From positions 23,046,501 to 23,110,500 of the forward strand of contig NC_080577.1 in assembly GCF_029962835.1 (NCBI RefSeq): a stretch of DNA of 64,000 nucleotides, given 5' to 3'. Below, one piece after another: positions 1-11,237 of this stretch. Position numbers and translations under genes: made by a program. Below the pieces are notes generated by a model. That model was not told the DNA's origin. It ran no database searches and saw nothing but the letters and a program-made list of their open reading frames with translations. Numbering within the stretch: the stretch's first letter is position 1; every line of letters starts with the position of its first letter. The DNA is from Magnolia sinica. Lineage: Eukaryota > Streptophyta > Magnoliopsida > Magnoliales > Magnoliaceae.

Positions 1-1002
1 TTAGGGCTGTAGCCTCCACAAGAGTATCGTGGCTAGCAGGATTGGATACCGAAAATCTTGTTCTACATGGGGTGCTACAAATATCCCTGGGTGAAAGTCC
101 CTAAACTCTTATGGTACCAAGAGATTGCTCCAACGTCTAGACCGAGTAGGTGCATGAGCGCCGAGTGCCGATTAACAGACGGTCGCGCTTTCCACTGTGT
201 CGTGGTCGGTTGGAAGGGGGTGCGGCCTTACCCGCCTGAGAGGAGGGGGCAAAGCTAGGCTGAGTCTGACCAGCTCGAGGAATGGGTCCGCTATCGACGA
301 GCCGAGGCCGATATTGGCAGGAGGATAGTGAGGTCTCTTCCACTCACCTTATTGCGGGCGATGGGGCGGCAATCTGGTTGAAGTGTACTAGACCCCGGTG
401 ATATTCCAGAGTTGAGCTGTATTGATATGTGGACTTAGATGAGGATTCGTATGCTTGAGCTTGCATCTCGCATCGCATGGCCTTGGTATGGCTGATATCA
501 TTCATATCTTGCATTGCATAGCCTTGGTACGGCTAATGATATTCATGGATTCATCAGCATATTCCGCATTACTCTGATACTACATAACTATTACCTTGCG
601 CACATACTTACACCACCCTCTAAGCTTTCCCTAAGCTTATGCACGACCGTTGCGTACAGGTGACGTTGGAACGCAGCAGCGCTGAGGCAGGAGCGCTTTG
701 CAGATCATCTTGGAGCTTTTTGTTCATCATCATTGTATTTTCTTTTATGCTCATTGTACTTGTAAAGTTTTTTATCATAGTGAAAATGTGATGATGGAGT
801 TTTTGGTTGTTGTTTGTGGGTTATGCCCTTGGTTATGCTTATTACGAATTAAACTGGTGTTGAAAATCCTCCTCGTAGCATCCCAGGATTGGAACCTGGT
901 GAATGGGCGCAGGGAGCCGAGAATGGGGTTCTACGGAGGTTGTCGGCGCCAGATTCGGCGATCGAAAATTTTGTGAGCCCAGTTTCCGAGTTTGGGACGT
1001 GA
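1..1002 (+). mobile_element. LTR fossil, Ty3/Gypsy type (right part)
   Basis: This looks like the right-hand part of a long terminal repeat that begins outside the window. It is moderately GC-rich, has no sustained reading frame, and ends near position 1002 in GTTTGGGACGTGACA, the kind of terminus (…GGGGCGTGACA) seen on plant Gypsy LTRs. No primer-binding site follows, so it is either a 3' LTR or a solo LTR. The family is inferred from the terminus only. It is treated as a broken, old copy. Confidence 0.45.
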
Positions 1003-1729
1003 CAACCTCAGTTAGATGGGTAGACTCGAATCAAAGGTTTGAACTTAGGTTTATTCACTTATCTTCTTTTGATTACAATGACTATACTTATAGGGTGTGC
1101 AATTTCAAGACATGCGTATCTTCATGAGATACGCTGGAGGGTCCTTATTTAGATGAGAATGTACTCCCGAATATATCGTCGAGCCCATCTCAACTGGTGT
1201 GATCTTTAGGTATGATCGTTCTGAACCTTTCATTTCTCAGTCTGGGACGGGATTCTCTCTAGATTTTTCGTCCTGCGTCTGGCCATGGTCGATTTGGTCA
1301 AATTGGAATGTTAGGGAGCTCGTCGCCCGAGTTCCTTGCTTTACAGGTTCTTTCCCCATATTTATAAATGAACTCGATGAGATGATTTTCCTCACACCGA
1401 ACTCTGTCATCAGACAACTCAACTTGGGTTGGCTTGGGGCTCATCTATTTGTCGAGAGAGTCACTTGCCATGCCCTCTGAGCTCTTTACTCTGTCAGCTT
1501 AAGACAAGCATGTCCTGTTGTTTCTCTATTCACCTTAGAGACACTTCTCTCATAGTTGGTTGAACTTTCCATATGATATATCAGTTCGATTTTGCCCACA
1601 ACAGATTGAATGGTGAGAACTGCATTTAGGTTACTTACAATGTCCACTAACTAAAACTATAGAAGATTATGATGGATGGTCTTGGGGCTGAAATTGTATG
1701 TCTGAATGGGGTGGATGCCAGCTCGAATT
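1003..1729. other. Intergenic, nothing recognised
   Basis: Only short open frames are present and none resembles a known protein. No terminal inverted repeats or tandem repeats were seen. It probably consists of decayed retroelement and intergenic DNA. Confidence 0.4.
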
Positions 1730-2165
1730 CGATAGTGACCCATCCATTAGCCAGGTGGAACAGGATGTGAGCTATAATAATGTGTTTTATCTGCCAACCA
1801 TACATTTTTTAGAGCATGAGCCAAAAATAATGTGGGGGTGAAAGTAGCGCCAGTAATGATGCCGACCGTTGAAACCTTTTTAGGGCCCATTGGTTGATAT
1901 TTAACATATTCATGAAGTCACATAAAACCATATGAGAGGAAAACACAAATATCATCTTGATTACAACTTTGGTGGCTCCAAGAAATTTTCAACAGTAGAC
2001 ATTCAATCCCCATTATTTTCCTATGGCGTGGTCCAAATGAGCTTTGCACCCTTCTCATTTTTTGCACTCATCTTAGTTTTAGCACATAACTAAAATGACT
2101 TGACAAATGGATGGATGACTTGGATATAACATGTACATCATGGTAGCGCCCCCAGAGCTTTTAAA
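1730..2165. mobile_element. Palindromic Mutator-like MITE, diverged copy
   Basis: The left arm (AATGTGTTTTATC, then GAGCATGAGCCAAAAATAATG) and the right arm (GGCGTGGTCC, ATGGATGGATGACTTGG, TACATCATGGTAGCGCCC) match the inverted arms of the abundant GTGGGGCCCACC family. The outer ends are not well preserved. Confidence 0.55.
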
Positions 2166-2324
2166 GTAGCCTTTGCTTTGCTTTCTAGAGGTGGCATGAT
2201 TTGATTCGACGGCTCAATCTAAGCCGAACGTCACAAAACAAATCCGAACATTCATTTTAAACCGTCTCAATTGGGAAATGGATGGCGTGGAACGTGGATG
2301 GTGTGTTGAAGTGTGAAAGTTTTG

Positions 2325-2770
2325 TGGGCCCAGTATAATGTATGTATTATATCTATTCCATCAGTCCATTTTGTGAGATTATTTTAATGCATGGCCTAAA
2401 AAATGAAACAGATCTAAAGATGAAGTGGACAACTATTGGGATTAAACACTTAACATTGAAAAACTTCTTAGGCCACCGAAAGTTGAAGTTTTAGATCAAG
2501 CTGATATTTGTGTTTCCCTTCATTCAGTTCCGTGTGACCTTATAAACAAGTTCGGTATTAAATAAACATCACGTTGGGCCTTAGAAAGGTTTAGTAGTGG
2601 GCATTTATTATTCCTGCTGTTTTATGTGGTGTGGTCCATTTGAGCTCTAGATCTACCTATTTTTGTTCTCATGTCCTAAAATGATATCAACAAAATGAAT
2701 AGAAGGTGTGGATATTATACAACATCATAGTGGGATCTACATAACTTTGCCTATGTAAACACACCACCAA
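2325..2770. mobile_element. Palindromic Mutator-like MITE
   Basis: The copy runs from GTGGGCCCAGTATAATGTATG on the left to ACATCATAGTGGGATC on the right. The two arms are mutual inverted repeats around a centre that contains the family's conserved TAAATAAACATCACG segment. It has no coding capacity. Confidence 0.6.
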
Positions 2771-3139
2771 GGTCAGTGCCACACCACGCAATCCTTTCCC
2801 CATAATTCAGATTGGTGGGACCATCTTAAACATCCAGTCATGATCATCGATACATTTATTTGTTGGGATTATTATTCATGCTCTACCGTTCATTACATGT
2901 CCACAATTTAATAGTTGGGACTTGTTGACGCAGTTTTCTGGTTAAGCGTTCTTGGAGCCTTGAATATCTGCGTAAAGAAAAAAACAAGAAAGACATGGTT
3001 AGTGCAAATAAGGCTAGTGCAGGGGGTCCTCGATGCTAAAGTTAGGAGCCTGGGTACCGTAGAAATGGTTTGGGAGCCATGTTCGGGGGACTGGAATCGT
3101 CTACAGCAACTGCTTTAAGCAGTGACTAAAACAGCCAAG
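2771..3139. other. Intergenic, no gene seen
   Basis: Scattered family words such as GGTGGGACCAT occur, but there is no complete element and no credible reading frame. Confidence 0.35.
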
Positions 3140-3545
3140 CTCTACCTGCTCCGCCATTTAGTATAAAATCCGGTCCATCCATCAGGTGAGAACCCTTATA
3201 TGCACCCTTGGATCCACACCATACCAACGAAACAATGTAAAATTGTTATCAAAACTGCTAAATTCAAACAGTGTTTCCTTCCCGTGTTTCTTATAAGGCC
3301 GATTTTTGTATTTTATCTTCATCCCAGTGATTTAAGCCTTGTTAACGGGTTTGATGAAAGATACAAAGATGGTGGGCCCATAATCAAACCTACGGTTGGC
3401 ATTCCATCCCCATTGCTCTATGTGATGTAGCCCACCTGAGGACGTGGATCCAGCTGATTTTTAGCCTCAGGACTTAACATGCAGGATAGAACCTGATGGG
3501 TGGAGTAGATTTGACATATACAACATGGTGGGCCCCACAGACTTT
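3140..3545. mobile_element. Palindromic Mutator-like MITE, diverged
   Basis: The inner arms are recognisable (GATGGTGGGCCCATAATC in the middle; ACAACATGGTGGGCCCCAC on the right). The left arm is eroded. It is non-coding. Confidence 0.5.
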
Positions 3546-3986
3546 GCTGGTAAAACAGGCTCAGCAGTCGTGGATGGAGGATTCCGCGGCACGATTCGGT
3601 TGATTCGACCGACAGTCGCGCGTGTGAACTAGAAGAAGGTTCGAACTCGAGGTAGTATATGTAGGCCGATAGTTCCCCGACGGAAGCTGTTGATACGGTG
3701 GACCTTCTCTCCAGATTGGAAGATCCTAGCCTTCGAAGTTTTGGTGCTTTTCCAGTTGAATATGGACGGTCACAGTTCTTTTTACTTAACCACACCTGTT
3801 TCGGATGCACATGGATTATTATTATTATTATTATTGGGTGTGGGCCGATTAAAAATGGATGACAACGGTGTGGATCACTTGAATTTGTTACCAACTCAAA
3901 ATTAGATCATAGTGTGGAAACTCTCCCGCCAAGCGTTGTAAGAGAACCTCAGCTGAAAACTGACGTTCATTATCCTGCAACAACAG
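3546..3986. other. Intergenic with (ATT)n microsatellite
   Basis: This spacer has no gene. A short ATT-type microsatellite lies at about 3817-3836. The opposite-strand open frame of 158 codons through here resembles no protein and overlaps a MITE. Confidence 0.4.
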
Positions 3987-5200
3987 AAGCGGATTGGCTG
4001 GTGTTCCAAACACTGGCAACTTGGTTGGTGTGTTGACGTCACCAAGTTATGTGGGTCCCATCATGAGGTAAGAGTTATATTGAAACCGTCAGTCGACTTG
4101 GTTAGCTCTTCCTAAGCCTTTTGCTGAAAAATAAAACAGATCCAAAAATCAAGTGGACCACATTGTAAAAAGCAGTGGAGGAAGCCTGCCATTGAAACCC
4201 TTTTGGGGTCACAGAAATTTTGGATCAATATGAGATTTTGTTCTTTTTAAAAAAAATTTAATTAATTATCTTCATTTAGGTATGTGTGACATTATAAATA
4301 GTTTGGATGGAAAGTAAATGTAACGGTGGGGCCTACAAAAGTTTTAACAGTGAGATTCAATGTACCTAGAGGTGGGCATCGAGTCGAGTCGGACCGGATT
4401 GGGTCCAACTCTACTCGATCCTATTTTTTCAATAACTTGACCCAAACTTGATTCGATCCAGGATCAAGTCCAATAGGGCTGACTCTATCCGATTTAAATC
4501 TTTGCTGGCCTGATCCGAACCGAGTCCGATTCGGTTAGGAAAACCGAACTGAGTTGAATCTAGTTGAGTCTGTCCAGTCGATTCTGACTGGGCTGAATCA
4601 AGATCGGGAGAGAAAGGGAGAGAAAGGAGGAGAGAAAGAAGGAGAGGTGGAAAAGAAGGAGAGAAAGAAAGAGAGAGGAGGGGAGAGAACGAGGGAGAGA
4701 AAGGAGGAGAGATGGATGGGTGCGGCACCATTCAGGTAGAGAAAAAGAAGGGAGGGATTAGGGCTTTGTTCGGATGAGACGGGTAGTAAAAAAATGAAAA
4801 TAAAATTTATTACTTATATAGTACCGACTGAATCGGATCCATTCAAATCAGATTGACCACGATCCGAACTTAATCTAATGTACGATCGGATCTGAGTGGT
4901 CCTACTCGAACCGCACCGATTCAGGCCTTCGGTTCGGTTTGGATCGGGTCGGATTATGCACAGCTCTAATTGTACCCACTTCTATTTTTGTGTTTGGTAC
5001 ACTTGAGCTTTGGAAATTACTCATTTTCGGTATGAAGACCTAAAATGATCTGGCCAAATGGATGAATGGTGTAGATATGATAAATACATCATTTTGAGGC
5101 CCATGTAACTTTGATATTCTTTGAACTGTTCGTACAACTCGGAGCTCGAGGAGCATAAGCTATGTCTTCACACGACACGTACCCACACCAACTAGGTTGC
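3987..5200. mobile_element. Palindromic Mutator-like MITE split by a hAT MITE
   Basis: The left outer end begins near AGAAGCGGATTGGCTGGTG, followed by TTATGTGGGTCCCATCATG. The right arm after the insertion reads AAATACATCATTTTGAGGCCC and then CACACGACACGTACCCACACC. The two outer ends belong to different end-types of the family (compare about 28770-28867 and about 24260-24400). The middle is interrupted by the hAT-type element at 4367-4968. Confidence 0.5.
4367..4968. mobile_element. hAT-type MITE with 8-bp target duplication
   Basis: The element starts TAGAGGTGGGCATCGAG and its other end, read on the minus strand, is TAGAGCTGTGCATAATC. It is flanked by AATGTACC (4359-4366) and ATTGTACC (4969-4976), an 8-bp duplication with one mismatch, as expected for hAT insertions. 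Both halves are built of short GAGTCGAGTCGG / GGATCGGGTCGG repeats, and a purine-rich GAGA tract sits in the middle (about 4600-4755). It has no coding sequence and lies inside a Mutator-like MITE, so it is younger than its host. Confidence 0.7.
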
Positions 5201-5204
5201 TGGT

Positions 5205-6290
5205 GTGTTGTACAAGAAATCGGATTGCGTATCGAATTACTCGGTAAGGAGTAAACTCAGTTGGGCCCCACGTTGAATGTATGTTGTCTATCTATATTGT
5301 CCATCTGTTTTTTGATCTAATTTAATGTTTGAGCCCAAATTTGAAGCATATCCAAATATCAAGTGGATCATACCACAGGAAACAGTGGGGATATTGATTT
5401 CCACCATTGAAACCTTTCTAGGCCTTAGAGTGATGTTTATTCGTCATCCAACCTGTTCATAAAATCAAACGAACATGGATGAAGGGAAAACACAAATATA
5501 AGCTTGATCCAAAACTTCCATGGCCCCCAAGAAATTTTCAACCCCATGCGTTCAATTCAACTGTTTCCTATATTGTGGTTCATTTGAATGTTATATATGC
5601 TTCATTTTTGGACTCAGGCGCTAAAATTAGGAAACGGATTGGCTACTCCTCCTGACACCGTCCCTAGGGCTGGTGGTCAGTGCTCCGTGGGACCAACCAT
5701 GATGTATGTGTTTCATCCATTCTGATCATCCATTTTTAAAGATCATTTTAGGGCTTGATCCAAAAAATGAGAGGTATATAAATCTCAGGTGTACCACACC
5801 ACATGAAAACAATAGTAATTGGATATCCACCATTAAAATCCTTCTAAGGCCCATTGTACTGTTTATTTGACATCCAATCTGTTGATTAGGTCATACAGGC
5901 CTAAATGAAGGCAAAAAACAAAAATCAGCTTGATCAAAAACTTTTATGGGCCCCAAAAGGTTTTTAATGGCCGACGCTCATTCAACACTATTTCCTGTAA
6001 TGTGGTCCACTTGATATGGATATATACCTAATTGTTGGACTTTTATCATAAAATGATATGTAAAAATAGAGATGGACCGCCTGGATGAAACACATACATC
6101 ATGGTGGGGCCCATGGAGCACCGACCACCAGCCATTGGCCGGTGTCCCTGGAGTAGCCACTCCGTTTCCCTAAAATTATCTGGTAAAATGGATGGACGGA
6201 GCGGATCAGATACATAAATCATGTTGGACCTCACTGAGTTTACTCAGTACCCTAAGCCTAGCGAGTTAATCACTACGCAAGCCGCTTCCT
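5205..6290. mobile_element. Outer Mutator-like MITE, interrupted
   Basis: The left end AAATCGGATTGCGTATCGAA followed by GTAAACTCAGTTGGGCC pairs with the right end (minus strand) GGAAGCGGCTTGCGTAGTGA followed by GTAAACTCAGTGAGGTCC. The segments at about 5205-5629 and 6170-6290 are one element, cut by a second element of the same superfamily at 5630-6169. No clean target duplication of the outer copy was seen. Confidence 0.6.
5630..6169. mobile_element. Complete palindromic Mutator-like MITE, 9-bp duplication
   Basis: This is the best-preserved copy in the window. It is 540 bp, starts GGAAACGGATTGGCTACTCC and ends GGAGTAGCCACTCCGTTTCC. It is bounded by a perfect 9-bp duplication, CTAAAATTA, at 5621-5629 and 6170-6178. 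Nine-base target duplications with long terminal inverted repeats are diagnostic of the Mutator superfamily (established knowledge). Each arm is about 250 bp, so almost the whole element can fold on itself. It has no reading frame and so depends on a transposase encoded elsewhere. Confidence 0.85.
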
Positions 6291-6309
6291 GCAATGACAG
6301 CCCTTGCGA

Positions 6310-6830
6310 CAAAAAAGCTCCGTGCGTTCCATCATGATATTAGTATTACATCCATTCCGTCCATTATTTGTACCGGCTCCATGGGTTCCATCGTGATATT
6401 TGTGTTACATCCACTCCGTCCATTATCTGTACCAGCTCTATGTTAGACTGGAACCGAAAAATCAGGTTGATCCAAAAATTAAGTGGGCCACACCACAGGG
6501 AAAAGTGGAGAAGGTGATGCTTACCACTGAAACCATCTTGGCCCCACCAAAGTTTTGATCACGGCCGATGGTTGGTTTCTTACTTTCATCCTAGTGCGGA
6601 TTAAATCGGTTGGATTGCATATAAACATCACCGTGGGACCCAGGAAGGTTTCAACGGTGGATGTCTGCAGCCCCACTGTTACCTGCGGTCTGACCAAATT
6701 GAGTTTTGGGTCTGTCAGATTTTGGCTTCATATCCTAGCATCAGCTGCCAAAGATAATAGACCGAGGCGATGTCACACACATATCACAGTGGGCCCTGCG
6801 GAGTTCTTAGTTTTATGGTCTTGCCATGGC
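6310..6830. mobile_element. Palindromic Mutator-like MITE, diverged
   Basis: The inner arm words AAGTGGGCCACACCACAGGG, AACATCACCGTGGGACCC and ACATATCACAGTGGGCCC lie in the usual order. The left outer arm appears duplicated: two copies of CATCRTGATATTNGTRTTACATCCA, about 60 bp apart, lie between 6330 and 6450. Confidence 0.55.
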
Positions 6831-7039
6831 TACTGTCACGGAATTCGTGTCCGGTCAACCCGTGGTCCGATGATGGGAACCGTTCATCTGTTGGGCACTG
6901 CTATAGATGGGCCATGTCCCAACCCTAATCATTCACTGTAGCAAATTCAACTGATATTGTTTACTCGTGGTGGGCCACGCCCATAACTTTGTGAGCTACT
7001 GTAACGTGCACGCCATATGTGCCAACCAATCCGTTGAGG
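6831..7039. other. Short spacer, nothing recognised
   Basis: It contains an isolated GTGGTGGGCCACG palindromic word at about 6967, probably a scrap of the same MITE family. Confidence 0.3.
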
Positions 7040-7299
7040 CCGTGTTGGATTCGGTAGGCAGTGACCCTCCAGTGCCGCCTGGTGTATTTATTTTATCCAT
7101 GTCATTCGTCAATTTAATTTTTTAATAAGATTCCGATAAGAAAAAAAGGCAAATCCAAATCTAAGGTGAACCACAGTATAAGAAATAATGGTAATTGAAC
7201 TACCACCTTAAAAATTTTATGCAGCTGATATTTGTATTTTTCCTTTGTTCAGGTCCATGTCTTCTAATCAATAAATTAGGTTGAATGGTAAAAATATTA

Positions 7300-8277
7300 G
7301 AAAATAAGTGAATTTTGTACACAACGGAGGATAGAAGAAAATGATAATGAGACAATCAGATGACAATCGGATCTATCGAGATCAAGGCTTGACTTGAATA
7401 GACAATATTTCAAGACAAATTTGTTGCGCTTTTTCGATTAATTCTAGCAAGTGCAAACGTAGGATATCTGCAAATTATCTTTGAGATACAATAAACTCTC
7501 AATTCGAATTTCAACACGAAAATTTATACATTTAAGTGTTGAACATATCTCTAGATTTAACACCAATATACTTTTAAGACATTCAAAAAAAACTTAACAG
7601 GAGGTCAAATTAAGAATACTTGCACAGAAAATGATATAATCTTAAGAATTAAGAGTATTAATTTTTGAATTATAGTATCCAGAATTTATATCAATTGAAG
7701 GGTCATGAATTTCTTTTTGAAGAGATGTTAATGTGCCTCTTTAAGAAATCTATACTCATTCACAGCAAACAATTCTCTTTCATGAAAGGACATGACTCCT
7801 TATTCTATAACGGTTATTTCTGTACCCATTCAAACAGAAACAATTATCCAACAATAAAAACTGTAGCCACATAAGCGACACGTGGTATAGGTGCCATATG
7901 TAGAACCACGTCACAATCACTCTCAATCAACACTAAGGTTAAAATACTTCATAATAGACTCTAGTTCAATTCAAGTTACAGCATGACTCAAAATGATTTG
8001 AACTAGTGCCAAAAAGACTAAGGCTCGCGAAGTACTAAGTGCACCTAATAAAGCGTCCAAATAACCCTACAGCCCACGCTGTGCACGCGGATGATGCTTC
8101 TCACCGTCTTTGAGAAGATTTGAACTCTGATCGCATAAGCAAAAACTCATTCTCTTACCATCTGACTGCAAACTGTATTTATTAAAAGTTTTAATTATTA
8201 ATATATTTATTTACTTATTAAAACAAACTTTTATTTTTGAAATTTATTTTTTATTTAAAAAACAAAACACAACAAAT
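7300..8277. mobile_element. Unclassified AT-rich insert with an 8-bp repeat at its borders
   Basis: The MITE sequence is broken exactly between two copies of AAATATTA (7292-7299 and 8278-8285), which look like a target duplication. The 978-bp insert is AT-rich, has no convincing inverted ends and no recognised protein. Its right part holds a tRNA-like SINE head on the minus strand. The duplication is AT-only, so chance cannot be excluded. Confidence 0.45.
8085..8180 (-). mobile_element. Possible tRNA-derived SINE fragment
   Basis: Read on the minus strand, TCAGATGGTAAGAGAATG resembles an RNA polymerase III A box. About 35 bases later, GATCAGAGTTCAAATCTTC resembles a B box. The spacing fits a tRNA-like promoter. 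There is no poly(A) tail or clear target duplication, and it does not fold as a functional tRNA. Confidence 0.35.
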
Positions 8278-8585
8278 AAATATTACAGTGGACGCTAGAA
8301 AGTTTTGAATGATGAGTGTTAAATTACTATTGTTTCTTATGGTGTAGTCCACTTAAAACTTTGAATATATTTATTTTGGGGCTCATTGTCTAAAATAATT
8401 TGAACACAAAATAAAAAGACTTTGGATCTACCTATTTATGGGCCCACCCTTTAAAATAATCGAAACAAAAAATAAAAGGACTGTGTGGATAGAACACACA
8501 CCATGGAGAGAGGCCCATGGAGATTTTTTTAGCACCGACCATTATCATTGTTAGATGGGTCACTACTGAATCCGAGTCCTTTTGG

Positions 8586-9419
8586 AAACTCCAGCGAATT
8601 GTCTACCTTCTCCACGAAAGTGGATTAGTGTGATCTTGACCTCACTTAAGAAGGCGCGGCCTTTACCGAGGAGCCTTCGTGTATGTATTTTATTGGAAAT
8701 TGTTGCGGGAAAAACCGACTTGGTCCCTCACATGGGAAGAGCAACCATTATGTACAAGTGATGTGCCTATAGGTTTAGGCAAATCCTAAGCTGGGGTGAC
8801 AAATGGTCCTAGCAGAAGGGCTATCGACATGTTATCAAGCCAAGCTGTTAGAGCACAGGGCTTGGAGACGGGATGGGCAATCTGCCTAACGCAGAGACGA
8901 GTTCTCGAGGTGAGCTGTCCGATGATGAAGCTCGGTGGGAGAGGACTTGCCTCACCAGAAATATCTGCAACATGGATAATGAGGTCATAAGGGGAGGAGC
9001 TCAAGATACCCACGAGGGAGTTCAAGCTCCGAGCTGACCAGGTTGATCATCGCCAGAGGTGGTATGGGTAATCCGGAGAGATTTATGCCCTAAATCCATA
9101 TAATAGGAAGACCCAGCTTAATATTGGCCAAAGATTGTGCCGACCGAGGTGACAACATCTTTAGAGACAATTTCTCATCAAAATAGGGACTCTTTAGCAT
9201 ATCTCATTAATATACGACAGTTTTTGAATCACCAGAAAAACATTATATATACAATTACCCTAAACAAATGGAGTTAAATTAAAAACCTAGTATTTATCCT
9301 TAATTAGAATCTATTAGTCTAACTTAAGCATTGGAGGATTTATAGTCGGCTATCGGCACACTCTCGCTGTCCATATCTCCCTTCTTCTTTGCAGGTTCAT
9401 CAGAAGGCACGCTTACAAG
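8586..9419. other. Intergenic, possible retroelement debris
   Basis: The segment is moderately GC-rich with no protein I recognise. Its composition and lack of MITE arms suggest an old retroelement fragment, but no LTR boundary or domain can be shown. Confidence 0.3.
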
Positions 9420-9566
9420 TTTTTTTTTTTTTTTTCTAAAACACACGCGCGCACACCACCACACACTCACGCTGTAGTAGGATTTCACCACCTGTGGATA
9501 CTTGAACCCTTGACCGGGTGTTGAAACTCTCGAGAGTTTACCACCCGAGCAAGAGTAAGGATCCCA
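9420..9566 (-). mobile_element. tRNA-derived SINE (Au-like), minus strand
   Basis: On the minus strand the element reads TTGCTCGGGTGGTAAAC (A box), then GGTCAAGGGTTCAAGTATCC (B box), a GT-rich body with TGTGTGGTGGTGTGCG, and a poly(A) tail (the T run at 9421-9435). This is the layout of plant tRNA-derived SINEs. Target duplications are not clear. Confidence 0.65.
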
Positions 9567-9837
9567 TACTTCCAAATTAATCATAATTATTGACCAAAAT
9601 CCCAGGACATCAGAAATAATGGTGATTGACCATTGAAGCTATTTTTTATTTTTTATTTCTCTCCTTCATCTAGGTTCACATGACTTTATAAACAAGTTAG
9701 ATGTCAAATAAAATTATGAATTATTATGGCGAGCCTTAGAAATTTTTTAGTGGTGGTGGGTGTTCAATCACGACTATTTCCTATTATGGTCCACCTAAAG
9801 ATTTGGATCTACATCATTTTTCAGCTCATAACCTAAG

Positions 9838-10620
9838 AGGTTGTTTGGCACCATGGATTTAAGAGGGTTTTAAGGGGATTTCAAATCCCCTAGCATGTTT
9901 GATAACATGAAGTACCTGGGGGTTTCAAATCCATAGTGAAAGCTTGGATTACATTTAAATCCTTCTAAGAGTTGCATGTGTAACATATGTCACTATACTA
10001 TTAATCTATTGGCCATATGCCCGTTGATATCCCAAAACAATTAGATTATCAATTGCATCACTGTAATTACTTTAATACAATTATATGTGCCGTCCAAACA
10101 TTATCCGTATAAATCAACTGTAAAAAAATCATTGGTTAGTCACTTGGATGTGATCAGGAAAAGTATATATTTCAACAAGCTCGTTGTAGCCATTGTGTCG
10201 AGCATTACATTGATATACTAATTATAGATATTACAATTGTGTCAAACATTTTACATATATGTATATATACTAATTAGAGATATTACCGCTGATTTAGTAA
10301 TTAAATCCTACCATGGACACCCTGATCCATTGCTCAAGTAGTAAATGGAGTGAAGGATACCTTGTTACCTGATCCATTGCTCAAGTAGTAAACGGAGTGA
10401 GAGATACTTTGTTTCAACACTGATGTCTTGGCATCGATTCCCAAGTGAGGGTGACTAACAGTGAAGTATGAACTAGTGGGATCCTTGTAAATACACCGGG
10501 CGTAGCTATTTTTTAATTTGAGGGGATTCTAGATTCGGGTGCCAAACACAATGGCAGGATTCCAAATCCAGAGGGTTTGGAATCCGGGGGTTCCTAATCC
10601 TCAATCCCAAACAGGCCCCA
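9838..10620. mobile_element. TIR element with GG(C/T)TGTTTGG ends
   Basis: The left end GAGGTTGTTTGGCACCATGG pairs with the right end, read on the minus strand, GGGGCCTGTTTGGGATTGAG. AAATCC/GGATTT words are repeated inside both ends. Ends of this kind are typical of PIF/Harbinger (Tourist-like) MITEs, but the 3-bp TWA duplication could not be confirmed. It contains a SINE at 10324-10505. Confidence 0.5.
10324..10505 (+). mobile_element. tRNA-derived SINE with duplicated head
   Basis: GATCCATTGCTCAAGTAGTA occurs at 10324 and again at 10371, a 47-bp tandem repeat of the SINE head containing the A box. The full copy continues through CACTGATGTCTTGGCATCG and GATTCCC (B-box area). The sequence is clearly the same family as the SINE at 30574-30734. 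Confidence 0.6.
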
Positions 10621-10739
10621 TATATGATGGGGCAAAATGGATGGCCAGCGTGCAGGTAGAATAAACACATCACGCTGGGCCCCACATTAAGGTATGCACC
10701 GTCTTGGTTGAGGCCGGAGCTGTACCTAATCCGCTACTC

Positions 10740-11150
10740 TAATTACTGTCAGAGATAGAGAAAGAAAAAAAAACAGAGTCAGATGTCACGGACCGATAAA
10801 CGACAAGAACGTTCGGTACCGCAGTCTCGCCCTCGCTTTTCACACTTTCTACCCCACGACGTGATGATCCGAACCGTTCATGTGAAATTACGCATAGTAG
10901 ATGTGTCATGTTCCAAAACATTCACTCTCTAACGCGCAGTTGTAAGTTAGTTACAAGTGGCGTTAGTAAAGCAGTTTCAAACTTACCGTTTTGTGCTTGT
11001 TAATTACCTCTGATTTGTGTGAATCTTTACTTCTAGTTTATAGATGGTAGGGTATTTTAGATGAACGGTCGTGATCATCACGTGGAGGGGCAGAAGGGGG
11101 AGCAGTATAGGCGAACCTCCTCAGAAGTCCCCTCACGGGCTGGCAACCAG
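10740..11150. mobile_element. Inverted-repeat element (GAACGGT family)
   Basis: GTGATGATCCGAACCGTTCA at about 10861 is mirrored by TGAACGGTCGTGATCATCAC at about 11061, and flanking sequences continue the match imperfectly (ACCCCACGACGTG against CACGTGGAGGGG). This is a non-coding foldback element. Confidence 0.4.
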
Positions 11151-11237
11151 TGCAAGAAGATAAACAGTACCTTTCTTTGGGAAAATACTCTGACAGAGAG
11201 TGACTGTTCAACAAGCATACGCCTGCTCACGACCACC

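Larger units (their letters stand above)
7040..8585. mobile_element. Mutator-like MITE (GGATTC end-type) split by an insert
   Basis: The left end, near GGATTCGGTAGGCAGTGACC, and the right end, GGGTCACTACTGAATCC, are inverted repeats. The left half runs to about 7299 and the right half resumes at 8278 with ATAAATATTACAGTGG. The end sequence differs from the GGAAACGG type, but the inner arms are the same family. Confidence 0.55.
9595..10735. mobile_element. Mutator-like MITE interrupted by a GGTTGTTTGG-type element
   Basis: Family arm sequence runs to about 9838 (GGTCCACCTAAAGATTTGG, CATAACCTAA) and resumes at about 10621 (ATGATGGGGCAAAATGGATGG, ACATCACGCTGGGCCCCAC). It finishes in an outer end, GGAGCTGTACCTAATCCGC. 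The gap holds a different TIR element. Confidence 0.55.

Noticed and set aside
880-905. tRNA-like text (CCCAGGATTGGAACCTGG)
   Set aside because: No cloverleaf could be formed around it. It lies within the LTR fragment.
3418-3894. 158-codon minus-strand frame
   Set aside because: It overlaps a MITE arm and an ATT microsatellite (isoleucine run). No family resemblance.
6555-6941. 128-codon plus-strand frame
   Set aside because: It lies wholly inside a palindromic MITE arm and its translation follows the arm sequence found in other copies.
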